A stretch of 64,000 bases of DNA from Agrocybe praecox. Its lineage: Eukaryota; Basidiomycota; Agaricomycetes; Agaricales; Agrocybaceae. The notes under the pieces were generated by a model. The model was not told the DNA's origin, ran no database searches, and worked only from the letters and a program-made list of their open reading frames with translations. The position numbers were made by a program, and so were the translations under genes. Where the stretch lies: contig OZ024843.1 in the NCBI GenBank assembly GCA_964017145.1, positions 3,552,443 to 3,616,442 of the forward strand, read 5' to 3'. Positions within the stretch are counted from its first letter, which is position 1; each line of letters starts with the position of its first letter. Positions 45,601 to 55,334 of the stretch are shown here, in pieces.

Positions 45601-47333
45601 TCACTTGCAAGGGTCAGTTCTGAAGGAGTTGCTAACGATAGGAAGTTCACTTGATTAGCGGGTGCCCGATTTATGGTGTTGGACAATCGAAGTACTGTAT
45701 CAGAGAGATTTTCGTCTTGACGACGATATAAAGGTTGCCCTCCATTCATGTAGAATTTTCGAGTGTCCCTATCATAAGTAATCAGGCCTTGTTGAACATA
45801 TCCCCTCATTTTAGGACATTCTCCTAGCCTATGGTTTGGATCAAAGCATCCAAAACATCTGTAATCATTAGGCACCCGTGTTGCGGCAGCAGCCCTTTCT
45901 ACATTGGATGGTGATCCTCCCAAGGGTATGTTGTTTGGGTAGGTTGTAGGTAATCGAAGAGGAGCATTACGAGAGTAGGCATCCGCAGGACTAGTGTAGG
46001 TTGTATTTGCAGGTGCCATATAGACTTCGGTCATGGGCTTTCTCATAATACACTGGCTTGCTATGCCTAGTTTATCTAGCTGCATGACCTTGTAATAAGT
46101 GGGCCTGTATTTGGGATCACTGATAGACATAGAATTTAATTGGGTAATTAATCCTTCTATTTCTTCAGGTGGTGCAATGATTTTTCGAGTTCTCTCATCT
46201 TCTGATTGACTAGCGCGCAATAGGGGTACAGCTTTTCCTCTCCTTTTGTCAGATTTTCGCTTCTTCTTATGACTAGAGCGTTTGCGTCGTTTTCTATATT
46301 CGGAGTCTGAATCTGAACTACTATCTTCCGATTCGGAGCTAGTTTCGAGTTCTGAATCTTCTGAGTCATCTTCTGAGTCAAAGATGGTACCTTGAAGCCA
46401 TTTTGCTGAGAATTTTCCTCTTTTGAAGTATTCTTCTGCCACACGTGCTATTTTGTTGATTGGCCAGGGCTTTGTGGTATCAAAATCTGTGTTCTGTACG
46501 CGTAATCGTTCCTCCAAGTCCTTCTTTATCTTTTTAGGGACTCCAAACAAGAAGTATCCATGATATTCGGTATCAGTTAGCTCGCTTCGATTTTTGAGGA
46601 AATTGGCCTGAGCTAAATATTCTCGGTAGTATTTCTTCCAGTTTCCCATGGTCTTCATAGATCTATTTCTGGCTTCCTTGGTATATTCAATGATGTCTTT
46701 CCGAGTATATCGAGTTTCCTCTTTTTCGGCATCATAATATTTGAGGATAGTGGCCTGCAATTGAACCCAGCTGGGTGTCTGAAATTCCGGTGTTGATTGG
46801 ATAAAGTCTCTTACTTTTTCAGAACAATATTCTAAAATGCCCACACATTTGTCACTGTCAGTCACCACATTGTGTAGTTCTATTAAGCGATTGTAATGTT
46901 TAATGAATCGGCTGACTTCTGAATATTTTCCTTTAAATGTCTCCGGAGATCCTTTTACACCTCGTAGGGGTAGAGTCAGTAGTGGATTAGGGATAGTACG
47001 AATGGGAAGGGGAGATGAATTGTTAGGTGGTAAGGTTGTCATTGGAATAGGTGTGTTGTTTTCTGTGCTTAAATCAATTATCATGGGAAAATCTAGAAGG
47101 TTACTGGTAGAGATGTGAGAATCTGAAGTGAAAGAGGAGTGAGTGAGCTCTGTTGAACTGGCTGAATCTTCAATGCCAAGTGTAGTGAAAGATATAGCAG
47201 GGCTATAGGAATCAAAGGTATGTGAAGGAAATTCGTGAGTAGGAGTAGAAGGTTCGGATATGATTGAATCTATAAAGTCTTCTTCTTCGTCTGAGGAGAT
47301 GTTGATGGGGTTCCTGTATTCTTCGGAAATCAT
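42684..47333 (-). pseudogene. Gag-protease of large Ty3 element, one in-frame stop
   Basis: From the ATG at 47333, gag reads 741 codons to a TAA at 45108-45110. The same frame then stays open without any other stop to 42684, so gag and protease form one frame of about 1550 codons split by a single codon. Gag part: Ser-rich start, capsid-like helices (VSRFIKHYNRLIELHNVV, WVQLQATILKYYDAEKE), a very basic RKRRKRSSHKKKRKSDKRR patch, and a CCHC knuckle CFGCFDPNHRLGEC. Protease part: AVIDTGSQLNVVN with the catalytic DTGS and a LLLGRPW motif, followed by 550 residues of unassigned polar sequence. It is either a nonsense mutation (CAA to TAA would do) or, less likely, stop readthrough. Confidence 0.8.
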
Positions 47334-47369
47334 ATACTATTCACAAAGCACAAAGTAAAATTTTACCAC

Positions 47370-47387
47370 CCTCGCGGTCCGTCTCCA
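47370..47387 (-). other. Candidate primer-binding site of large Ty3 element
   Basis: Four bases (TAAT) after the proposed LTR end, the - strand reads TGGAGACGGACCGCGAGG. The TGG start is what a tRNA 3' CCA end would pair with. It lies 37 bp before the gag ATG. The tRNA is not identified. Confidence 0.35.
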
Positions 47388-47586
47388 ATTATGTCAACGT
47401 GAAAAAGGTTTTCACTTGGGTTTACCGGAACTGAGGTGTTCGGGATATTCCAATTGGTTCAACAGTAAAATTTACCGAGGTGCTGTAATGTGATGTAGTA
47501 AGATGATATGTGAGTAACTAAAAAGAAAGATATGAATGTGAGTAGAGTGCTGAGACTATAATAGAAATGAAAAGAAAATAGATCAA

Positions 47587-48207
47587 AATCTGGATGATAA
47601 AACTTATCGTAGCTTTATCACTCTTGACCTTACGTGCCTTAACCTAGTGATACTCGAAGTATCTTTGTTATAATCAGAATCTGGATGATAAGGCTTATCG
47701 ATGCTTATCACTTCTGAGTTATCGTTGATTGTTGACTATCAATCTTCTGTGCAAATCAGAATCTGGATGACAAGAATGCTTATCACTTCTGAGATGCGGT
47801 AATCGTTAAACGTACTTCTTCTTGGCAGAAATTCAGAATCTGGATGACAAGAATGCTTGTCACTTCTGGGGTATAGTAGACGTCGTAGGTATCTCTTCTT
47901 GGCAGAAAGTAGCTCGTGGCAGAAAGTAACTCGTGGTGGAAGGTAACTCTTGGCAGAAGGTAACTCTTGGCAGACAGTAGCTCGTGGCAGAAAGTAACTC
48001 GTGGCAGAAGGTAACTCTTGGCAGACAGTAGCTCGTGGCAGAAAGTAACTCGTGGCAGAAGGTAACTCTTGGCAGACAATAGCTCGTGGCAGAAAGTAAC
48101 TCGTGGCAGAAGGTAACTCTTGGCAGAAGGTAGCTCGTGGGAGAAATCAGAATCAGAATCTGGATGTTAAGGCTTATCGATGCTTAACACTTCTGAATTA
48201 TTTAGAG
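47587..48207. repeat. Five interspersed hairpin-forming repeats
   Basis: Units of about 45 bp start CAGAATCTGGATGA at about 47587, 47680, 47758, 47834 and 48158. Each holds an inverted pair such as GATAAGGCTTATC or ACAAGAATGCTTGT and ends near CACTTCTGA. They flank and interrupt the 17-bp minisatellite. Confidence 0.65.
47901..48138. repeat. 17-bp minisatellite with 51-bp higher-order unit
   Basis: Fourteen consecutive 17-bp units of the form GGCAGAAAGTAACTCGT. Three variants repeat in fixed order three times (units 5-13), giving a 51-bp higher-order period. On the - strand the 51-bp unit is open and would code a 17-residue repeat, probably by chance. Confidence 0.9.
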
Positions 48208-48306
48208 AATAATAGTACTTGAGAGTCTTATTGAAAGGAAGTTTGTAAAGCGGTAAAGTTATGGGGAAAAGGTAGAATGATTATTCTTCTTTCTTAATCT
48301 ACTACA

Positions 48307-48314
48307 TATTTATA
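48307..48314 (-). promoter_or_regulatory. TATA box in candidate LTR of large Ty3 element
   Basis: TATAAATA on the - strand in the context CAGTATAAATATG, upstream of gag on the same strand. Confidence 0.45.
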
Positions 48315-48483
48315 CTGTTTTTCTATCCTACATCATAGTTCATGTTTCATGTTTAATAAGTGTAAATCATAATGCCTTAGTAATACATTAGTAATGCATT
48401 AGTAATGGTATCCATAAGTGTTACTGATACGTGTTTTATATGGCTGTGTTACATGTTTCATAATGTTCCCGCGATTTATTAAC

Positions 48484-48573
48484 CACGTGTTTCATATTAA
48501 TCACGTGTTTCATATTAATCACGTGTTTCATATTTGTCACGTGTTTCATGTTCATCATGTGTTTCATAATGTG
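48484..48573. repeat. 18-bp tandem array with CACGTG cores
   Basis: Five units of CACGTGTTTCATATTAAT with small changes; four keep the palindromic E-box CACGTG and the last has CATGTG. It lies about 170-260 bp upstream of the LTR TATA box, where a retroelement enhancer would be expected. Confidence 0.75.
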
Positions 48574-48705
48574 TGTCTATTTATAAGTTTATGTTGCCTT
48601 GGAAGCGATAGGCTCTATCTGAATATTTGGGCTTGGTGTATTCTTCCTTCTCAACAATCTTCTGTGATCATGTTTTTGACAACAAACAGGATCTAATGCT
48701 GACAG

Positions 48706-50030
48706 CGCATTTATTCATCCATCGGGACAATAAATCCACGCACGTTTATCCATCTCTTGGGACAATAAATCCACGTGCATTTATTTATCCCTTGGGACTT
48801 ATTTTGATCATTTCGGACATTTCCGAGACACAGACGCTCGTCTTTCCCTGCGGCGCATGCCACACCCACATCATTTGCCTACCTGTTTCTCTGTATTTCT
48901 GAATCCTTAGCTGAAAATTTTCTTGTCTTGCACTATTTTAATTTGCTATGGTAGCTGTTAACTTCATATTTGCTCTTACTTCATGTATATAGAGCCATAC
49001 ATAAGCGCAAGAGGAAGATTTAAGCAAATATCAGAGATTCCCGGTACCAAACTTTGCTTTCCCGTTATTTTACTGCTGCAAAAATGGTTCAAAGCTTTTC
49101 ATAGATTAGGCTGGGGTGTAATTACTCTATATTTATTTGATCCTGTCTTTTTTTACTCTTGTAGATTTTATACTCACCATGAGTATCTTGTTTAGACTCT
49201 TTAACGGCCGATGTACTTCACAACATACTTTACTCTTTCTATATTGCATCGAATTGATCTCCACCATAGCTCTCATAATAGTATATCTTTTTGCCTTCAC
49301 CCATGATTAAACACCACCTTTTAAAATTTTATGTGGGCAGATTGTGGCCATCCATGATCATCATTCAAGTCTATCCATGTAAATCGTGTTTGAGTATGGA
49401 CACATTTGAGCACCATTCTGACCTTTACTCATTTGTAACCCAGTCACCCTGAAAAGCATATTATTTGAAAGGTATAATTTCACTGTACATATAAATGTAT
49501 TTATTTGGGCATAATATAATACATATGAACCTCCATTGTTATTTTCAGTTCTAATCTCCCAAGACACATGAATGGTGCATATTGCGGCATTTGCCATGTG
49601 GGATGCATATCGGCCGGGCAGGCACCCACATGGCCATTCTGATTGGGACCTCTCCAGTAATAAAATATTCTTCCATATATCAGATACGCTTGTAGTGGAA
49701 ATTGAGCCATTTTGTTCATTTGTTGTGTTTTTGTTTTCCTAAGCTCCAACAACCCCAAGCGGAACTCAATCGGACTATCAAATGTAAAAATGATGTGGGC
49801 ACGGCCGCCGGCATGCGCCGCAGGGCCCAGACGAGCGTCTTTGATGCGTCTCGGAAATGGCCGAATTGACCAAGCGCGTGGATTTATCGACCCAGGGGAT
49901 GGATAAACATGCGTAGATTTATTGTCCCAAAGGATGCATAAATGCGCGTGTATTTATTGTCCCAACAAATGAATAAACACGCGCGGATTTATCGTCCCAA
50001 GGGATGGATAAATACCCGTTAATTTATTGT
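48706..50030. mobile_element. Foldback-like element with long inverted repeats
   Basis: 48706-48879 and 49788-50030 are inverted copies of each other. Shared blocks include GGCATGCGCCGCAGGG, AGACGAGCGTCT and TCTCGGAAATG, plus tandem units of about 33 bp containing GGGACAATAAATCCACG (about three on the left, four on the right). The 0.9 kb interior has only short frames and no transposase. The end next to 48682 touches the candidate LTR. Confidence 0.7.
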
Positions 50031-50267
50031 AGTGACAGAGTACGTATAAATTTATTATAAGTTGATTATAAGTCTGTATTATTTATTGAAGGGGTGCTAT
50101 AGATAAGTCGTAGTAATATTTATTCATAATCTAAATGCTCTAGTTCGTGGGTCTCTGTGTATGAATTATTTATCCAACAAGGGTAATTACTGTCATTTGT
50201 GAACAAACGTTTTAGGGAAGCTACTGAGGATTTGTATATCATTATAACATCTACGCCTGTTAGTTCA

Positions 50268-51268
50268 TCGTTCTTCCACCCACTGCTTTTCATTTTAACT
50301 CGCGAGAGATGTTTCGTTTGAGGCCAGGATCATTGCCAGGACAGCAAAAGAGTTGGTCAATAGTCGAAAGGATGTCAAAGTACTAGGGATAACGTTGGTG
50401 ATTCTAGTTGGGTCATGATCATAGTGGTAAATATTTATGCAGATTGTCGAAAATCGACGTGACTCTTCTCGTGTGAAGTAAAGTCAAGGAATACGCCTTT
50501 AATCACGCAATAGCGGCGTATTGTATTCATTGCCCACCGCCACGCCTTGTGACTTTCTTGCCACCCTTCCATGATTCTGGGTCCCCCCGTTCAAGTCGTA
50601 CAATCCAAGGATCCACCATTTCAGACTCCCACGTCGTCCCGACGCTCCGATATTTTTGATATCTGCAGATCGAAATAGCGAGGGGTACCCCTTATCAAAA
50701 TGTGCTCTAAGACACTAGAACTCGGTCAATTCGAGCCTCTCAAATTATAATGGCCATGCTCTGATTCAGGGTTGTATTGACTAGCTTGTCCTGGGGTCCG
50801 TGACATTAGATTTTAAGGCCCTAGGGAGTACACCGCCACAGATGCCGACAAAAACGCGCCCGCAAATTGAGACCAGAAAGCGATAACGTTTTTCTCGGAC
50901 AATGTTGCCAAATTGACATCAAACCCTATACCATTGATAAGAGGGTAAAAGGGGCTATTGTGATATGGGGTCATTAATCATGGAAATTATGTTGGGACCA
51001 GCACGCGGCGACTGCCGGTAAGCCTTTTCTCTCTGGTACAAATGCCCCTCAGGAAAAATACAAGTCGCCTGTTTTCTTCCCAGACCAAAGCCCCTCATGG
51101 CAGCTCTACCCAGCAGATCAGTACAGATGCGACGACTCATATCCAAGATTTCTGGGATACGAGTCATGTCTGATGCATCAAGCTCAAGGGTTACTCGCCG
51201 TTTGACTAACACGAATGCCAACGCTGCGTCCGGCTTGCACACCAAAAGCGACTTGTCTGCTCTTGCTG
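50268..51268. repeat. Segmental duplicate joining two distant blocks
   Basis: 50268-50699 copies 17135-17576 and 50702-51268 copies 21924-22510. The join at about 50700 is the empty site for the 4.35 kb insertion. Confidence 0.75.
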
Positions 51269-51369
51269 GTATAATTACTAATGCGACCAAAGTTGTGGAA
51301 GTGGTTTATTTTCGACTTAGATTAAGGATAGGTCAGCGTTAAACGTTAATCACTGTTAATCCTTTTTTT

Positions 51370-51793
51370 AGACACAACTGGCCCGATGAAGAGGTTATCA
51401 AGATTTTAACAAACGTACGCCTCGCAATGGCTCCTGACAGTCGGGTTTTAATCCGTTAGTCCCGCTTTTAATCCGATGAAACATCTTCCTTGCGTTGACC
51501 TTAATATTATATAACACAACGATATAGAGGATTACATATTACAACACGCTAACCGCGTACTACCAAAAAGCGGAATAAATTCTGAAATCAGGCAAGCTCC
51601 AGAACCCATGTTACCCAACTTTGGCAGCGGCCGAATTCGCGAGTACAATTTGGACATTCACATGATGACAATCTTGAATAGCGAAGAACGTCGCTTGTCT
51701 GATTTTATAAGGCTCGGGGAGCTAGCTGGGCTGAAATTCGTCAAATTTTGGGATATCGGGGACACAGGACTGGTAGAGTATGGACTCTTATAA
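51370..51793 (+). pseudogene. 3' relic of an O-methyltransferase gene
   Basis: Contains two terminal OMT exons: HNWPDEEVIKILTNVRLAMAP (from 51374, with the catalytic-His motif) and, after an intron, LQHANRVL followed by MLPNFGSGRIREYNLDIH and an end reading GDTGLVEYGLL (stop at 51793). The SAM-binding exons and everything upstream are missing. The exon pattern matches the three intact genes at 5.8-16.4 kb, from which it was probably copied. It sits in a 1.1 kb stretch missing from the other copy of this duplicated block. Confidence 0.8.
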
Positions 51794-52467
51794 CTTTATA
51801 CTGTACATATTTGTTATTTATTTGTCAATGTGTGTGTTAGAGAGAGAGAGACGAGAGACCTGATTGGTTTCTAGCGAACGTTCAAACATGAACGTATTGC
51901 GAAAAGGCCCATTTACCCAAGTTTGAAGATGAAGCGTCTTTACAAGAAAGCTGCGCTCTGAGGTAAGCAACAACTGCATCAGGCTTATTGTTCACCGTTT
52001 CTTGAAGTAGCGCTGTTGAAAAAACGGCGGATTCACTCATTTCTGGAGGCGAGAAACCGAAGATGTTATCATCATCGGTTGGAAAATCTTCTGCGTCGCC
52101 ATATTGGTCATACTGCAACATCCCTTCACTATTTGTCGTTGAGGTTTCCTGGATAGACGATTCTCGCTTTGTTAAGTATGCCACGTCTAATCGAGTAAAC
52201 ATTTTCAATAAAAGAGTTTGAAGAGCGCCCTGGAACGGATTAATTTACATACCTCCTTCCTGACACAGCAAAAAGTCCCTTTTTATACAAGTGTATAATT
52301 CCATATCAGAAGGTAGCGTGACATCGTCCTAAAAGCGATAAAGTCAATCTTCAATTGGGATATATCAATTAAAGTAATTATTCCTACTTTTGTGATTATA
52401 GACATCCAATCATGGTCGTTCGTTATAGCCGTTTTTGCGTGACGATTTTCCTATGAAAGACACGAGA
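51794..52467. other. Intergenic; one weak - strand frame
   Basis: A 108-codon - strand frame (52208-51882) is acidic and Ser-rich with no recognised domain. A pure GA microrepeat lies at about 51838-51853. From about 52369 the sequence again matches the duplicate at 22.5 kb. Confidence 0.35.
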
Positions 52468-54130
52468 TTAAATAGGGCCTAAAGGCAAGAACAGCGAAAG
52501 AGGCTTACCATCAGTAGCATTTTGTTTAGTATCGTCGATGGATGCTGCTGCTAATGAGAACATAGATGAGCATGTGCACACAATATCACAATACAGGGAA
52601 GATACCAATGGATTATCTTGAGGCATCTCATTTGTACCGACAGTGGTGAAATTGCGAGCAGGACTGACCCCGTACCCTGATCCAGTAGTAGAATGCCCAC
52701 TTGAAAATGCGGCCGAAGAATCACTACCAGATGATCCTGGTCGTGAAAAGGAGGGCCCGTAGAAGAATGGGTCACCATAATCATCGTCATCCACAGTAGC
52801 ACCGAATTCATCCTTCAGGTCATCCCAGATATTATCTTGGAGCCTGACATTCAGAGTTCTGATGAACAAGCATTGGTTCTCGTAACCCCCTCCATCTGGT
52901 GTCGTGATGCCCGTATGTAGCTTTTCAGTCTCTGTAGCATCTGGGCCCGACCTGGCTTCGGCCATGTGTGCGCCAGAGTAATCCCACCCATATTCCCTAC
53001 CCTCGCGATCCCCCTCGACAGACCAAAATTGAAAAACGGAAGGTTCTTGCTGGCCAGGAGGATTTGAGAAGGTAGCCATCCCCCAAGCAGTTGTTTTATC
53101 GAACCCGATAATCATGCGCACGTCACCATTTCGTGCTTGTCGTCCGCGCACGACGTTAACATATCGGTACCAATTCTGTGCATGTTGTGCCGCATACTCT
53201 CGCAGTTTCTTGACGTTCCCCAATTCTGCTGTATTTGACCCAGCCGGCATCGTCAAAATGGCGCCTTCCTGAGCTGAAGACTCGAATCTAGAAATGATTA
53301 AACTTCACAACCATGCTCACGCAAAATCTGATTCTAGTACGTACATAGACTCTCCCTGCCGAAATGACTTCTTGACTGACACGCTCGCCAGAGAGCCCCC
53401 TCGACCATGGGATGAATATGCCCGAATGTCATTGCCGTTCAGTATCAAAGGCTCGAATCCCTCGGGCATCTCTTCTGGGTTGAAATGATGCCCTCGTGGA
53501 AAACACACGTTGAATTGGAAGTCAAAGCCACCGCTCGACGTGATAATTCCTACATCACCTATCTGCATCCCCACTCTCTGGTGTTCAACAGAGAGATTTC
53601 TGTCAGGTGCAGGAATCCAGAGAGGAAATCCCCGCCCTATGGGTGCGAGGTGACGGGAATATATGTCACAGCTTCTCGGAACGAAGAATTCCGACTCAGA
53701 ACGGACGAATGTCTAGCAAGGTAAGATGCCCATCGCGATCGTCAAATGTGGGTTTATCGAGTCTTTGAGTAAGTTAATCCTTACAGCAAGACCTTGATTT
53801 GGCATCGGTGGCGGCAGTTGTGCCATATCGGAGGGCGGTGTTTCTTGTCTAATGGTGCTCTGACGATTGTCGTTCTCTCGACCCTGGTTGAGGCAAATTC
53901 TCATTGATGAGGATGTGGCATAGAAAATTTGAAATATCCGCGACGGACCTGGTTCTGCTTTCTGGGCTTTCTGGGCTTATTCAGCCGGACTGACGGTTCA
54001 CTGGAGTTGTTGATCGTTAAGTTCTTGACAGTGAAATGACTTCCAGCTACAGCATTGAATTCGCCGTCGAGAATGTTGACGCCACCTTGAGGAGAACCTT
54101 CTATGATGTTGGCACTTGGATGTCCACTGT
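52468..54130 (-). CDS. Agaricomycete hypothetical protein, better copy
   Basis: Exons that join in frame on the - strand: about 54130-53949 (SANIIEGSPQGGVNILDGEF, then FTVKNLTINNSS), 53884-53793 (GRENDNRQSTIRQETPPSD...PNQGLA), 53716-53318 (CDIYSRHLAPIGRGFPLW, GDVGIITSSGGFDFQFNVCF, FNPEEMPEGFEPLI), and 53279-52468 (GAILTMPAGSNTAELGNVKK, NWYRYVNVVRGRQARNGDVR, GFDKTTAWGMATFSN, YENQCLFIRTLNVRL), ending in a Gly/Ser-rich tail. These blocks mark a widespread but uncharacterised mushroom protein family that often begins with a short FNAVAGSHFTV segment also seen in front of fungal NLR-like proteins. The true start is not located. The paralog at 22.6 kb is broken. Confidence 0.6.
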
Positions 54131-54649
54131 TGATAACCTACGATTAAAGCATGCACGACATAGCAATAGAAAGAATACACACTTCGTAGTGTTCTTCGTG
54201 TTTAACATGCTTCCACCCCCTGCAATTTCGCCTGATTTGTATGGGTAATTGCGTTGTGCTCGTGGTCGCCGATGGATTGCGTCAGGAGGGTTCATGGTCT
54301 ATGCCGACAAAGAAAGTGAGAAAGAGAAAGAGTTTTCGGATTGGCAGTATCATTTATATTCGCGAAAGTATAGCCTCTGATCTTCAATATTGCTGTGTCC
54401 GTCATGCTTGCTTTCCGTTACTTCCAGACCGGGGTGTAATCGTAAATGCAGTGTTGCACTTCTACTTGGGGCGAATGACAGCATGTCCACATGCCAGAAC
54501 AACCCTCCGAAGGGTCAATTTGTACAAATGGAAGTGTGAAGCTCGAAGGGTTCCGGGGCTTCCCAATACGGTAGTAAAAATTCTCTGCGACTAATAACTA
54601 TTGCTATCTGGAATTTGTTAGCGTGCCCTTGGCGCGCCCGCTGACACTA

Positions 54650-54931
54650 TGGTGCCACACCACTAGTCACCGCCTCTTTTGTGCAACGGAAATGGGAGCT
54701 CAAAAAAAGGGTAAAATTCTTATTCCTTTAGATAAACGCCTTATTTTAACAGTAGGAATCGATTATCTAAACAGATTTTTATGCAATAAAAATTGAGTGA
54801 GTTATAAAATCAAACGAGATCCAAATTGGCCAGCTCCTAGACGAGGATAAAATTGGAGGTGAGTCTACAAATTTCTCGCCGAACGAATTGGCCGCTGCCC
54901 AAAAGAGGGAGGGACTAGTCGTGTGGCACCA
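54650..54931. mobile_element. 282-bp MITE with TA target duplication
   Basis: Starts TGGTGCCACACCACTAGTC and ends with the inverse GACTAGTCGTGTGGCACCA (one mismatch), flanked by TA on both sides (54648-54649 and 54932-54933). No coding capacity. The TA duplication fits Tc1/mariner-like mobilisation. Confidence 0.75.
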
Positions 54932-54933
54932 TA

Positions 54934-55334
54934 AAATAGGAAGAAATAGGAAGAAAAATACCAACGGATCATCCTCATTCGAGCGAGGAGTATGACTGCA
55001 AGTATAACAGCTACGTAGTAGAAGCACGTACTCGAAAGCGAGGTCTCAGGAAGAATCGGTCAATATAATCTTCGTCAACGACAGGAGTGGCTCTCTGAGG
55101 GCCATTGTCGTTTTTGCTTAATTATTGATCGTTAGATTGTGGCCAGTGAGATGACCTGTACAAGACTTCTAGCTGTCGAATTCACCGTCGAGGGGGTTGA
55201 TTCTAGGATCAGATCTAGAGCTGTCTACGATACTGTCTTTCTTGTCTCCAGTTATTTCCAGACTGGTGCATTTTACCATACAAAACGTCGATTCATGTGA
55301 ATAATGCATTTAATAAAATTCCTGGGTAACGACG
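54934..55334. other. Intergenic, no gene seen
   Basis: Short flank between the MITE and the duplicated PDI block; contains phrases (such as GAATTCACCGTCGAG at about 55178) echoing the gene at 54.06 kb, so perhaps a decayed fragment. Confidence 0.3.

Larger units (their letters stand above)
34045..48682 (-). mobile_element. Very large Ty3-type retroelement, 3' end lost
   Basis: Same-strand order from 48682 down: candidate 5' LTR, primer-binding site, gag-protease frame (47333-42684, one stop), a 1.6 kb spacer, accessory frame X (41049-38784, one frameshift and one stop), intact pol (38767-34787), and frame Y (34686-34045, one stop), which is cut by the LTR of another element. The span is 14.6 kb without the 3' LTR, against roughly 5-8 kb for ordinary Ty3 elements. 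Pol has the reverse transcriptase, RNase H, integrase and GPY/F parts but no chromodomain. Confidence 0.75.
47392..48682 (-). repeat. Candidate 5' LTR of large Ty3 element
   Basis: Bounded on the - strand by TGTCAA (48682) and TTGACA (47392), 1291 bp, with a TATA box about 370 bp in and a TGG primer site just after it. No partner LTR is in the window, so the borders rest on end motifs and position alone. It contains the E-box array and the 17-bp minisatellite. Confidence 0.4.

Noticed and set aside
47783..48079. Small gene with 17-residue repeats
   Set aside because: It is the 17-bp minisatellite read in one frame; 3 x 17 = 51 bp necessarily gives a 17-residue periodicity.
48418..48696. His/Phe-rich 92-codon frame
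   Set aside because: Product of the 18-bp tandem array; no start context or homology.
47580..50040. CRISPR-like array
   Set aside because: Repeats are contiguous or irregular, without unique spacers of constant length, and the DNA is fungal.
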